The position numbers were made by a program, and so were the translations under genes. 64,000 nt of DNA from Flammeovirgaceae bacterium (GTDB lineage: Bacteria; Bacteroidota; Bacteroidia; Cytophagales; Cyclobacteriaceae), in assembly GCA_016712035.1 (NCBI GenBank), contig JADJRT010000007.1:1-64000 (forward strand), read 5' to 3'. Every line of letters begins with the position of its first letter. Positions within the stretch are counted from its first letter, which is position 1. The notes under the pieces are model-generated. The model saw nothing but the letters and a program-made list of their open reading frames with translations. It was not told where the DNA came from and ran no database searches. Of this stretch, positions 48,617-57,341 are shown piece after piece.

Positions 48617-49294
48617 ATGAACGAAGTCAAAAATAAACTACTGATTAATCACTTCTCCACGTACCTAACCGATCATCGAAAGGAGGTTTTAGAACAGGTT
48701 TTAAATTTTCGTACCCGGCACATTACGCTGGTGCTGGAAGAGATTTATCAACCACACAATGCCAGTGCTGTTATACGCACGTGCGAATGTATGGGTATTC
48801 AGGATATTCACTTTATAGAAAATGAAGTTAAGTATGAAGTGAATAAGCGGGTGCTTAAAGGATCGAATAAATGGATTGATTTAATAAAGTATAAAGATAA
48901 AAATGCTGCGGCCACTTGCTTTCAGCATCTGAAAAGCCAGGGCTATAAAATTCTGGTAACCGATCCATCACCCGATGGGGTTTCGATTCACGATGTATCA
49001 ATCGATACTAAAATTGCTTTAGTGATGGGTAATGAATTACATGGAACCTCCGAGTTTGCTTTGTCACAGGCTGATATGAAAGTGTTTATCCCCATGTATG
49101 GCTTTACGGAAAGTTTGAATATTTCGGTGAGTGCAGCCATTTGTCTGAATACATTAATTCCTAAACTTCATAAATCAGAGGTTAACTGGCAGTTATCGAT
49201 GGAAGAAAAAGATGAAATTCGGTTGCGCTGGGTAAGAAAGATGATGAAGCGACCAGAAATCATGGAGCGCGAGTTTCTTAAGACTATTGACTAA
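48617..49294 (+). CDS. trmH: tRNA (guanosine-18-2'-O)-methyltransferase
   Basis: SPOUT-class enzyme that methylates G18 of tRNA. From MNEVKNKLLINHF the protein is 225 residues. SpoU motifs: LEEIYQPHNASAVIRTCECM (N, R), LVMGNELHGTSEFAL and ESLNISVSAAICLN. The C-terminal helix (EIRLRWVRKMMKRPEI) matches TrmH and not RlmB. The upstream in-frame ATG at 48557 would overlap the divergent SDR gene. Confidence 0.9.
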   Translation: MNEVKNKLLINHFSTYLTDHRKEVLEQVLNFRTRHITLVLEEIYQPHNASAVIRTCECMGIQDIHFIENEVKYEVNKRVLKGSNKWIDLIKYKDKNAAATCFQHLKSQGYKILVTDPSPDGVSIHDVSIDTKIALVMGNELHGTSEFALSQADMKVFIPMYGFTESLNISVSAAICLNTLIPKLHKSEVNWQLSMEEKDEIRLRWVRKMMKRPEIMEREFLKTID

Positions 49295-49314
49295 CTTGCA
49301 GCAGCTTTAATCTA

Positions 49315-49968
49315 TTGCACATGTTTTTTTTGAAGAGGGTGCTTCGCATGGGAGTTTTTGTAGTACTAGGCATACTCATAACAGTATTATTAACCAATCT
49401 TTGGGTTGTTAAAAGTACACAAGCCGAGGTGTTGACCGATTTCGAGCTATTACCAGATAGTGGTGTGGCATTGGTGTTAGGTACGAGTCACCGATTAGTG
49501 AATGGAACACCTAATCCATTTTTTCATAATCGAATGGCTACAGCAGCGCAACTTTATAAAGAAGGAAAAATTGTTCACTTTATTGTAAGCGGAGATAATC
49601 GCACCAAGTATTACAATGAACCAATGGAAATGCAGAAAGCATTAATAAAATTAGGAGTTCCTAGTGAATCAATTACCATGGATTATGCCGGATTACGTAC
49701 GCTCGACTCTATTGTTCGCTGTAAGGAAATTTTTGGACAATCAAAGATTACCATAATTACTCAACCCTTCCATAGCTATCGGGCCTTATTCATTAGCAAG
49801 TATTACGAAATGCAAGCAGTTGCTTTGGTGGCCGAAGAACCGAATATGGAAAGAGCCTTACCTGTTTATGTTCGCGAATATCTGGCCAGAACGAAAGCGA
49901 TTCTGGATTTATATGTATTAGGAACTACTCCTAGGCATTTAGGTAATAAAGAGCCTATTGCTGTTTAA
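49315..49968 (+). CDS. SanA/YdcF-like DUF218 membrane protein
   Basis: 217 residues with one N-terminal helix (MGVFVVLGILITVLLTNLWV) and a periplasmic DUF218 domain: GVALVLGTSHRLVNGTPNPF, HFIVSGDNRTKYYNEP, PSESITMDYAGLRTLDSIVR and KITIITQPFHSYRALFI. This is the SanA branch, linked in enterics to envelope barrier function against vancomycin. It starts 20 bases after trmH. Confidence 0.85.
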   Translation: MHMFFLKRVLRMGVFVVLGILITVLLTNLWVVKSTQAEVLTDFELLPDSGVALVLGTSHRLVNGTPNPFFHNRMATAAQLYKEGKIVHFIVSGDNRTKYYNEPMEMQKALIKLGVPSESITMDYAGLRTLDSIVRCKEIFGQSKITIITQPFHSYRALFISKYYEMQAVALVAEEPNMERALPVYVREYLARTKAILDLYVLGTTPRHLGNKEPIAV

Positions 49969-50023
49969 AAGAAAAATTCTAACAAGCGCATATACCTTCA
50001 ACCAGTTGCTCCGTATAAATCAT

Positions 50024-50031
50024 TAATTTTG
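50024..50031 (+). promoter_or_regulatory. Putative -7 promoter box for the DUF5686 gene
   Basis: TAATTTTG matches TANNTTTG exactly, 16 bases before the GTG start. An upstream TTG at 50006-50008 is closer than the usual spacing, so only the -7 box is supported. Confidence 0.4.
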
Positions 50032-50047
50032 CGTTTAAACTCCAATT

Positions 50048-52565
50048 GTGAGCAGTAAATTTAGTATCAAATTCTTCTCCCTTTTTATTTCTAGTCTTTT
50101 TCTGATTGTTGGGTTCGTGCAGGCGCAGGAAACTACCATTCAGGGTAAAGTGATCGATGCCGCATCGGGCGATCCCATTCCTTTTGCCAACATTATTTTT
50201 AAAGGAACATCCATTGGTACGACTACTGATTTTGAAGGCAACTACTTATTGAAGACTTCCAATCCGGCTGATTCAATTCTTGCCTCCTATATTGGATATA
50301 AACCTCGCACGAAAGCAATTGTAAAAAGCATCAAACAAACCGTAAACTTTCAACTGGAAGAAGATGTAACCAGCTTGCAGGAAGTAGTAATAAAAGCAGG
50401 TGAGAATCCGGCTTTTGAAATCTTGAGAAGAGTGGTGCGTAACAAGAACAATAATGATAAACGCAAGCTTATTGCCTACGAATACGATACCTACACCAAA
50501 ATTGAAATTGATGTGGATAACATCTCCGATAAATTCCGAGAGAAGAAAATCGTTAAACAAATAACGCAGGTATTAGACAGCATCGATCGCATTGCCGGTG
50601 AAGATGGTAAACCGATTCTTCCGGTATTCATGACGGAAAGCGTTTCGAAAATTTATTATCGGGATAATCCTTCCTTAAAAAAGGAACATATTCTGAAAAC
50701 CAAAATTAATGGGGTGGGTGTTGAAGACGGTACTACCATCACCCAAATGATCGGATCATCGTTTCAGGAGTATAACTTCTATCAAAACTGGCTCAACATT
50801 CTTAACAAGGAATTTGTTTCGCCCATTGCCGATGGCTGGCGTATTTATTATGATTACGATCTCACCGATAGTTTGTATATAGGTGATGACTTCTGTTACC
50901 GATTGGATTTCTTTCCAAGAAGCCCAATGGATCTTGCTTTTACAGGAACGATTTGGATTACCCGAGATGAGTATGCTCTTAAGCAGATTGATGCTTCCAT
51001 GGGCAAGCAAGCAAACCTGAATTTTGTTGATAAAATCCGGATCCAACAAGAGTTGGGAAAGACTGATTTAGGGCCATGGCTTCCAATTAAAAATAGGGTA
51101 CTTATTGATGTGGGTCAGATCGGTAAAGAAAATGCAGGGATGCTTGCAAAGTTCTATACGAGTAATAAAAACATAATCACCAATCAGCCCCGGCCACAGC
51201 CCTTTTATGAGCGTACTATCGAAATGGCCGAAGATGCACGAATGTTTGAGGGTGATCAATATTGGGAGACCCTTCGGCACGAGCCGTTAAGTGAAACAGA
51301 AAAGAATGTCTATAAAATGATGGACACACTTCGGAATATCCCTGTAGTAAAAACCTATACCGAAATAATAAAGGTTGCCTTAGATGGATACTATCGGTTT
51401 GATAAAATAGAAGTGGGATCATACATAGGATTATTGGCATGGAACGATATTGAAGGAGTACGGGTGCAGGCCGGAATAAAAAACTTCGTATAGCTTTAGT
51501 AAGAAATGGGTATTGAGAGGAAATTTAGCCTATGGATTTACTGATGAAAAAATTAAGTACATGGCTTCCGTTGAACGTATATTATCGCGACACCGATGGA
51601 CTACCTTAACATTCAGGGCCCGCAGTGACATTGATCGGGTAGGCGTGGATAGTGAAAGTCTGGATAACAATTCCATTCTATTAGCGCTAGCCCGATGGGG
51701 GTATTTTCGAAGAGGGTATTATTCCGATGAATACCGGGTAGGCCTAAATCGTGAATTATTTAAAGGCTATTCTCAAAAAATTTCTTTTCGATATTGGACG
51801 TTCGACCCCACGTTTCAATTTGGATATCCGGCTAATCCAGAGGATACGAACTCTGCTATACTCGATAGCTATCAAAACTCAGAAGTTAGCATTGAATCAC
51901 GTTATGCAAGAGACGAGGTTTTTCTACAGGACGATAATGAGCGCATCAGCATGGGTACAAACAAATGGCCCATTTTCACTTTAAAATACACACATGGTTT
52001 TAGTGGCGTATTTGGTAGTGATTTTGAATACGATAAATTGAGATTTGGTATTTCAAAAAGAATTAAAACCGGACCGTTGGGCGTTGGGTATTTAACCGTT
52101 ACCGGTGAATATATTTTTGACACGCTTCCATATCCTATGCTTGGAATTCATTTAGGGAATCAATCACCTATTTATTCTTCGGTGCTTTATAGCTTAATGA
52201 ACTACGGGGAGTTTGTAAGCGATCGGTCTGCCTCGCTTCAATATCAACAATATCTTGAAGGCTTTTTGCTCAATCGTGTTCCTTTATTGAATAAATTGAA
52301 ATGGCGGTTACTGGCAACCACCAATGTTATTGTTGGCGGTATGCGCGACTCAAACAAAAATCTCATCTCAACAACAACTCCCGATGGTTTTGAAACGTTG
52401 CCGGTCGGTTATTTCCAAAATGGAAAGCCTTATATCGAATTGGGGTATGGCGTTGAGAATATTTTTAAATTTCTTCGCGTGGATTTTGTACACCGCTTGT
52501 CCTATCTCGACAATCCCAACGCCCGTAAGTTTGGTGTGTTGTTTACCGTACAGGTTCAGTTATAG
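50048..52565 (+). CDS. DUF5686/carboxypeptidase-regulatory outer-membrane protein, one frameshift, GTG start
   Basis: 838 residues after removing one A near 51480. Signal peptide KFFSLFISSLFLIVGFVQAQ, a CarboxypepD_reg-like beta domain (QGKVIDAASGDPIPFANIIF), then the long DUF5686 region (AFEILRRVVRNKNNNDKRKL) and a C-terminal beta-barrel rich in aromatic strands. Family members are outer-membrane proteins typical of Bacteroidota, of unknown transport role. The start is GTG at 50048: there is no in-frame ATG before the signal peptide. Confidence 0.88.
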
Positions 52566-52645
52566 CGGTCTATTTTTCTTTAAAACTTCCTCTTAAAGAA
52601 TGCTTTAAAAGGCGATATTTGCGTTCCAAAAAACGAAACGAATCA

Positions 52646-54589
52646 ATGAGTTCTGTTAAAATAACTTTACCCGATGGTTCCTCGCGGGAATATCCGCAAG
52701 GTGTAAAAGGTATGGAGGTTGCAAAAAGTATCAGTGAAGGGTTAGCTCGCAACGCACTGGCCATCGAGGTTAATGGTGAGATTTGGGATTTAAGTCGACC
52801 TATTTCGTCAGATGTTTCGGTTCGTATTTTTACATGGAATGATAAGGGCGGCAAATACGCATTCTGGCACTCCTCGGCACACCTTTTTGCCGAAGCTCTT
52901 GAAGCCCTTTATCCTGGCGTTAAGTTTGGCATCGGACCACCTATTGAAAATGGTTTCTACTATGATGTGGATTTAGGTGATATTCCCTTTGGTGATGAAG
53001 AGTTAGCAGCTGTAGAGAAAAAGATGGTAGAACTTGCCAGACTCAACAATGAATTTGTGCGCACCGATGTTTCAAAAAAGGACGCAATTGAATATTTTAA
53101 AAAGAAAGGTGACGAATATAAACTTGAATTGATTGATGGATTGGCCGATGGTTCAATCACTTTTTATCAGCAAGGTAATTTTGTTGACTTATGCCGCGGG
53201 CCACATATTCCAACAACGGCCCCTATTAAAGCAATTAAACTCTTGAGTGTTGCCGGTGCGTATTGGCGCGGAGATGAGAAAAATAAAATGCTTAAACGCA
53301 TTTATGGAATCACCTTTCCAAAACAGAAAGAATTGGAAGAGTATCTCTTCATGTTGGAAGAGGCAAAGAAACGGGATCATAGAAAACTCGGAAAAGAATT
53401 GGAGCTATTTGCCTTCTCTGAGAAAGTAGGGATGGGGCTTCCGCTTTGGTTACCTAAAGGAACAATACTTCGTGAAAGGCTTGAGCAATTTATGCGCAAA
53501 GCGCAGGTGCGTGCTGGATACGACCCTGTGGTTACTCCACATATTGGAAGTAAACAACTTTATGTTACTTCCGGGCATTACGAAAAATATGGGAAAGATT
53601 CTTTCCAACCCATACATACACCTGATGAAAGCGAAGAGTTTTTACTTAAACCTATGAACTGTCCGCATCACTGCGAGATTTATAAAGTAAAGCCCCGGTC
53701 ATATAAAGACTTGCCTATTCGCTATGCTGAGTTTGGAACAGTTTATCGCTATGAACAAAGTGGAGAGCTACATGGCTTAACACGCGTGCGCGGATTTACA
53801 CAGGACGATGCGCATATATTTTGCCGGCCTGATCAGGTAAAGGCTGAGTTTGTGAAAGTTATTGACCTTGTACTATTTGTATTCAAATCGCTTGGGTTTG
53901 AAAATTATACCGCTCAGGTCTCCTTACGTGATCCAGAGAATAAAGCAAAATATATTGGCGATGACGAGTTATGGGATCGTGCCGAAAGAGAAATTCAGGA
54001 GGCAGCAGACGAACGTGGCTTGATAACAGTGGCTGTAAAAGGCGAGGCTGCCTTCTATGGGCCTAAACTGGATTTTATGGTGAAGGATGCTCTGGGCCGC
54101 AGTTGGCAGCTGGGTACTATTCAGGTTGATTATCAATTACCGCAGCGATTTGAGCTAGAGTATGTGGGTTCTGATAATCAGAAACATACTCCTGTTATGA
54201 TTCATCGGGCTCCTTTTGGTTCGATGGAGCGCTTTGTGGCTGTTTTGATTGAGCACTGTGCTGGCAATTTCCCGTTATGGCTTGCGCCTGAACAAATTGC
54301 CGTACTTCCTATTTCTGAACGGTTTAACGAATACGGACAAAAGGTGCTTGATTTCTTAAAGAACAGCGATATCCGGGGCTTTTTGGATGATAGAAACGAG
54401 AAAATTGGACGAAAAATAAGAGACGCAGAGGTTAGTAAAATACCGTTTATGCTACTCGTGGGAGAGAAAGAAGCCTCCGAAAGTAAGGTAGCGGTTCGTA
54501 AGCATGGGGAAGGCGACAAAGGAGTAATGGATTTAAATGACTTTGTAGCGCAATTTTCGCATGAATTTAGCCTTCCGGCCTTGCCTTAG
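52646..54589 (+). CDS. thrS: Threonyl-tRNA synthetase
   Basis: Charges tRNA-Thr. From MSSVKITLPDGSSREYP the protein is 647 residues: TGS domain (1-60), editing domain (HSSAHLFAEALEALYPGVKF, FVDLCRGPHIP), catalytic core with NCPHHCEIY, RYAEFGTVYRYEQSGELHGL and IHRAPFGSMERF, and the anticodon domain at the end. An upstream ATG at 52619 lies on top of a likely promoter box (GCGATATTTGC at 52612-52622), so 52646 is the better start. Confidence 0.95.
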   Translation: MSSVKITLPDGSSREYPQGVKGMEVAKSISEGLARNALAIEVNGEIWDLSRPISSDVSVRIFTWNDKGGKYAFWHSSAHLFAEALEALYPGVKFGIGPPIENGFYYDVDLGDIPFGDEELAAVEKKMVELARLNNEFVRTDVSKKDAIEYFKKKGDEYKLELIDGLADGSITFYQQGNFVDLCRGPHIPTTAPIKAIKLLSVAGAYWRGDEKNKMLKRIYGITFPKQKELEEYLFMLEEAKKRDHRKLGKELELFAFSEKVGMGLPLWLPKGTILRERLEQFMRKAQVRAGYDPVVTPHIGSKQLYVTSGHYEKYGKDSFQPIHTPDESEEFLLKPMNCPHHCEIYKVKPRSYKDLPIRYAEFGTVYRYEQSGELHGLTRVRGFTQDDAHIFCRPDQVKAEFVKVIDLVLFVFKSLGFENYTAQVSLRDPENKAKYIGDDELWDRAEREIQEAADERGLITVAVKGEAAFYGPKLDFMVKDALGRSWQLGTIQVDYQLPQRFELEYVGSDNQKHTPVMIHRAPFGSMERFVAVLIEHCAGNFPLWLAPEQIAVLPISERFNEYGQKVLDFLKNSDIRGFLDDRNEKIGRKIRDAEVSKIPFMLLVGEKEASESKVAVRKHGEGDKGVMDLNDFVAQFSHEFSLPALP

Positions 54590-54591
54590 AG

Positions 54592-54622
54592 TTTTGATAA
54601 AAGGAAAAAAGCGCGATATTTG
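54592..54622 (+). promoter_or_regulatory. Promoter of the infC-rpmI-rplT operon
   Basis: TTTTG at 54592-54596 and GATATTTG at 54615-54622, 18 bases apart, resemble the Bacteroidota -33 (TTTG) and -7 (TANNTTTG) boxes with one mismatch. It starts 2 bases after the thrS stop. The same GCGATATTTGC string precedes thrS at 52612-52622. Confidence 0.5.
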
Positions 54623-54661
54623 CAGCCTGTTTTTAAAAAATTAAGTACTTAAACCCAAAGA

Positions 54662-55234
54662 GTGGCAATATTTCCTGGAAATGACCGCCCCAGACCTTTC
54701 ATAAGAGGTCAGCGGAGAGTAGTAGAAGAACCTTATCGTGTGAATGAAAGAATCCTGGCTCCCCGTGTTCGGGTGGTTGGAGAGAATATCAAAGTAGATG
54801 TTTATGCAACATCAGCTGCCATCAAAATGGCACAGGATCAGGGACTAGACTTGGTGGAGATATCACCCAACGCAGACCCTCCGGTTTGCAAGGTCATTGA
54901 CTACTCAAAGTTTAAGTACGAGCAGAAGAAAAAACAGAAAGAGATTAAGGCAAATGCCCAGAAGACTGTACTGAAAGAAATCAGATTTGGCCCTAATACG
55001 GACGATCATGATTTCAACTTTAAGGTTAAGCATGCCGAAAATTTTCTTAAAGAGGGAGCCAAGGTAAAAGCCTATGTTCACTTTGCCGGTCGATCGATTG
55101 TGTATAAAGAACGAGGTGAAATATTGTTGTTGAAATTCGCACAGGCTTTGGAGGAGATGGGAAAGGTAGAGCAGTTGCCAAAGTTAGAAGGTAAGCGGAT
55201 GTACATGATGGTGGCACCGAAACCTAAAAAGTAG
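54662..55234 (+). CDS. infC: Translation initiation factor IF-3, non-AUG start
   Basis: 190 residues. N-domain PYRVNERILAPRVRVVGENI and ATSAAIKMAQDQGLDLVEIS; C-domain DHDFNFKVKHAENFLKEGAK. IF-3 keeps the 30S subunit free and proofreads the start codon. An in-frame stop at 54650-54652 and the absence of any early ATG force a GTG start (54662), or rarer. IF-3 rejects non-canonical starts, so this is the classic setup for autoregulation. Confidence 0.95.
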   Translation: MAIFPGNDRPRPFIRGQRRVVEEPYRVNERILAPRVRVVGENIKVDVYATSAAIKMAQDQGLDLVEISPNADPPVCKVIDYSKFKYEQKKKQKEIKANAQKTVLKEIRFGPNTDDHDFNFKVKHAENFLKEGAKVKAYVHFAGRSIVYKERGEILLLKFAQALEEMGKVEQLPKLEGKRMYMMVAPKPKK

Positions 55235-55257
55235 AGTAGATTTTAAATAAATAAGTG

Positions 55258-55458
55258 ATGCCTAAGTTAAAAACAAAGTCGGGTGCAAAGAAGCGTTTTA
55301 AAGTTACCGGTACCGGTAAGATTAAGCGCAAGAGGGCCTACAAGAGCCACATCCTGACAAAGAAAGGAACTAAACAAAAAAGAAGATTGAGTCACGCTAC
55401 CACCGTTAAGAAAGTTGACGAGAGTAACGTAAAGTTCATGCTTCCGTATTTGGTTTAA
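55258..55458 (+). CDS. rpmI: 50S ribosomal protein L35
   Basis: 66 residues, MPKLKTKSGAKKRFKVTGTG, the typical basic L35. Two ATGs are adjacent (55255 and 55258); the second gives the standard MPK start. Lies 20 bases after infC. Confidence 0.95.
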   Translation: MPKLKTKSGAKKRFKVTGTGKIKRKRAYKSHILTKKGTKQKRRLSHATTVKKVDESNVKFMLPYLV

Positions 55459-55515
55459 TCCGTAAAGTCGGATACCCCTCTTAAGGTTTATTGAGAGATG
55501 TTTAATTCGCCCTGG

Positions 55516-55549
55516 AATTACCATGGGTGGGATGTTTAACCCGGTAATT
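55516..55549 (+). ncRNA. Structured leader between rpmI and rplT, candidate L20 autoregulatory element
   Basis: The rpmI-rplT gap is 144 bases, long for this operon. In it AATTACC (55516-55522) pairs with GGTAATT (55543-55549), and inside, after a 2-base bulge, GGGT (55525-55528) pairs with ACCC (55539-55542), with loop GGGATGTTTA. In other bacteria L20 represses its own operon by binding an RNA structure. That this hairpin is such a site is an inference from position and shape only. Confidence 0.4.
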
Positions 55550-55602
55550 GGCCCACAAGTGTTTTGAAATAAAAGACCGCCAACACCAAAAAATTAAAAA
55601 TT

Positions 55603-55947
55603 ATGCCACGTTCAGTAAACAGTGTAGCATCCCGCGCCAGAAGAAAGCGCGTTATGGAAATGGCCAAAGGCTACTTTGGTCGCAGAAAAAACGTTTGGAC
55701 TGTCGCCAAGAACGCAGTTGAGAAAGGTTTAGTCTACGCGTACCGCGATAGAAAAGCCAAGAAGAGAGATTTCCGTACCCTTTGGATCGCCCGTATCAAT
55801 GCTGGCGCAAGACTTCATGGAATGTCTTACTCCGAGTTTATGGGTAAAATCAAAAAGACAGGTATTGATTTAAACCGCAAAGTTCTTGCTGATCTTGCGA
55901 TGAATCATCCTTCTGCTTTTGAAGCAGTAGTGAAGAAGTTAAAGTAA
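55603..55947 (+). CDS. rplT: 50S ribosomal protein L20
   Basis: 114 residues starting MPRSVNSVASRARRKRVMEM, with GYFGRRKNVWTVAKNAVEKG and RDFRTLWIARINAGAR. It binds 23S rRNA early in assembly. Last gene of the infC-rpmI-rplT operon, closed by the terminator at 55972. Confidence 0.97.
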   Translation: MPRSVNSVASRARRKRVMEMAKGYFGRRKNVWTVAKNAVEKGLVYAYRDRKAKKRDFRTLWIARINAGARLHGMSYSEFMGKIKKTGIDLNRKVLADLAMNHPSAFEAVVKKLK

Positions 55948-55971
55948 TTAATACTTAACTAATCATTTAGA

Positions 55972-56001
55972 GCCTGCCGAATTTATTCAGGCAGGCTTTT
56001 T
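55972..56001 (+). terminator. Rho-independent terminator after rplT
   Basis: GCCTGCC (55972-55978) pairs with GGCAGGC (55990-55996) around an 11-base loop and is followed by TTTTTA. It ends the infC operon. Confidence 0.88.
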
Positions 56002-56012
56002 ACCTTTATGCC

Positions 56013-56204
56013 ATGTCACGATCAAAAAAGATTTTTCTCTTTGCAGCTGTTATTTTTTTCGGAGCCCTTATCTACGCTAGTTATGACATCAGCAGCCGCA
56101 CGACCTTTCCGGGCTCCAAGCCGCAACTCCCCACCCGGATTCAAGAACAGTTTAGTAAGCCAGATTCGGTTAAGAAAGACTCTATACTAGCTACTCAACG
56201 CTGA
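56013..56204 (+). CDS. Small membrane-anchored protein of unknown function
   Basis: 63 residues, MSRSKKIFLFAAVIFFGALI, one helix, then a polar proline-rich part (PGSKPQLPTRIQEQFSKPDS). The clean signal-anchor and polar tail make it more likely real than chance. Its end overlaps the convergent HutD gene by 14 bases. Confidence 0.5.
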   Translation: MSRSKKIFLFAAVIFFGALIYASYDISSRTTFPGSKPQLPTRIQEQFSKPDSVKKDSILATQR

Positions 56205-56802
56205 CCTTTTTCTTTGCAGAGTCAATCCAAAGTTCTGCGATTACCAACTCACTATTCTCAATACCTGTGAATTGAAATTTCGAAGTAGCCATTTCCTTTC
56301 CAATAAATAAATCGCCTGCCCTCAACGTGTAGCGAGCATCGTTAACATAGATTTCGACTTCACCCATATAGTTGTAAATCAGCAACCAATCGCTCGATTT
56401 CTTTACAGTATATTCAATCTGTTTATTTTTTTCAATACGAAGGGCAGCTAATTCACCTTGGGCTTTTCCAATTGTCATTAAATTAAAGTCTGTGCACTTT
56501 CCTTGTGATGTGGTGTTCCAATCACCATTAAAAGAATCGACTTCAAATTTTGTTAGCTCCTTCGTGTATTGGTTTTCATGTACCAGTTTCATTTGGCCTT
56601 CCAATACCATTAATTTTCTTGTAATACCCGGCAGCTTGGTGAATTGAGAAGTCTCCAACTCCACGGTAGCCGTACTGATCCTGAAACTAAAATTCCTTCT
56701 CTTATATTCTGCTTGCAGGGGATAAATAAAAAGCTGTGTTGTAGTTCCTCCAGCCCATTGGTTTCGTTCAAAATTATCAGATGAAATTATTTTACAATGC
56801 AT
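56191..56802 (-). CDS. HutD-family protein
   Basis: 203 residues: NQWAGGTTTQLFIYP and SFRISTATVELETSQFTKLP, then GITRKLMVLEGQMKLV, with the double cupin fold of HutD. HutD is thought to modulate histidine use in pseudomonads. No hutH/U/I genes are in the window, so its link to histidine here is open. Confidence 0.8.
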   Translation of the reverse strand: MHCKIISSDNFERNQWAGGTTTQLFIYPLQAEYKRRNFSFRISTATVELETSQFTKLPGITRKLMVLEGQMKLVHENQYTKELTKFEVDSFNGDWNTTSQGKCTDFNLMTIGKAQGELAALRIEKNKQIEYTVKKSSDWLLIYNYMGEVEIYVNDARYTLRAGDLFIGKEMATSKFQFTGIENSELVIAELWIDSAKKKVSVE

Positions 56803-57171
56803 AAACTGAAGATTAGAACTAAATGAAGATCATTATTCCTTTAACGATTCACAAACAATACACTTCGCGCTTATGCTCTTCTTATCAACAGGGATTTTCT
56901 TCGCAGAGTTACTCGTCTCGAGAACTCTGCGCGAATGAATACTCACGACCAGGCACAAAAGGCTTATCAAGCTTTAACCAAAACCTTCCCTACCTGCAGT
57001 CCAGCCATTACTATGGCCTCTCCAAATGGTGCGCGGGTTGCAGCTTTTACGCTACTCAACGCTGATTAAAGCAATTTATCAGATTTATAAACACTCAAAC
57101 GGACGGCTATTTTGAGGTTTCAGTCATCCGTGTACTTTAGTATCAGATTAAAGCCAACTATAGACAAGATT
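56803..57171. other. Mostly unassigned stretch with a strong palindrome and tiny ORFs
   Basis: No supported gene. CGCAGAGTT (56903-56911) pairs with AACTCTGCG near 56924-56932, a 9-bp stem. In one frame a 38-residue piece ending FALMLFLSTGIFFAELLVSR (helix-like) stops with TGA overlapping an ATG at 56934, which opens a 44-residue ORF (MNTHDQAQKAYQALTKTF). These could be frameshifted parts of one small membrane protein or chance; I cannot decide. Confidence 0.35.
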
Positions 57172-57210
57172 ATCCCCCGGGGTCAAGGACTTCGGGGGAT
57201 TTTCGATTTT
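57172..57210 (+). terminator. Rho-independent terminator
   Basis: ATCCCCCG (57172-57179) pairs perfectly with CGGGGGAT (57193-57200) and is followed by TTTCGATTTTT. It isolates the upstream unassigned stretch from the symporter gene. Confidence 0.8.
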
Positions 57211-57341
57211 TAGCCTATTCAGATTTGCGTAGTAACTCCTTCACAAACAATTCATCGCAGTAATACAGTAAGTAGGACGGTCATCTCGATACTTACAGGT
57301 TATTTCATATTTTTAGGTTTTGCTTTTTACCTAAGCCCGAA

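Noticed and set aside
56823..57065. 80-residue plus-strand ORF
   Set aside because: Serine/tyrosine/cysteine-rich composition without domain or signal, and competing frames look as good; not listed as a gene.
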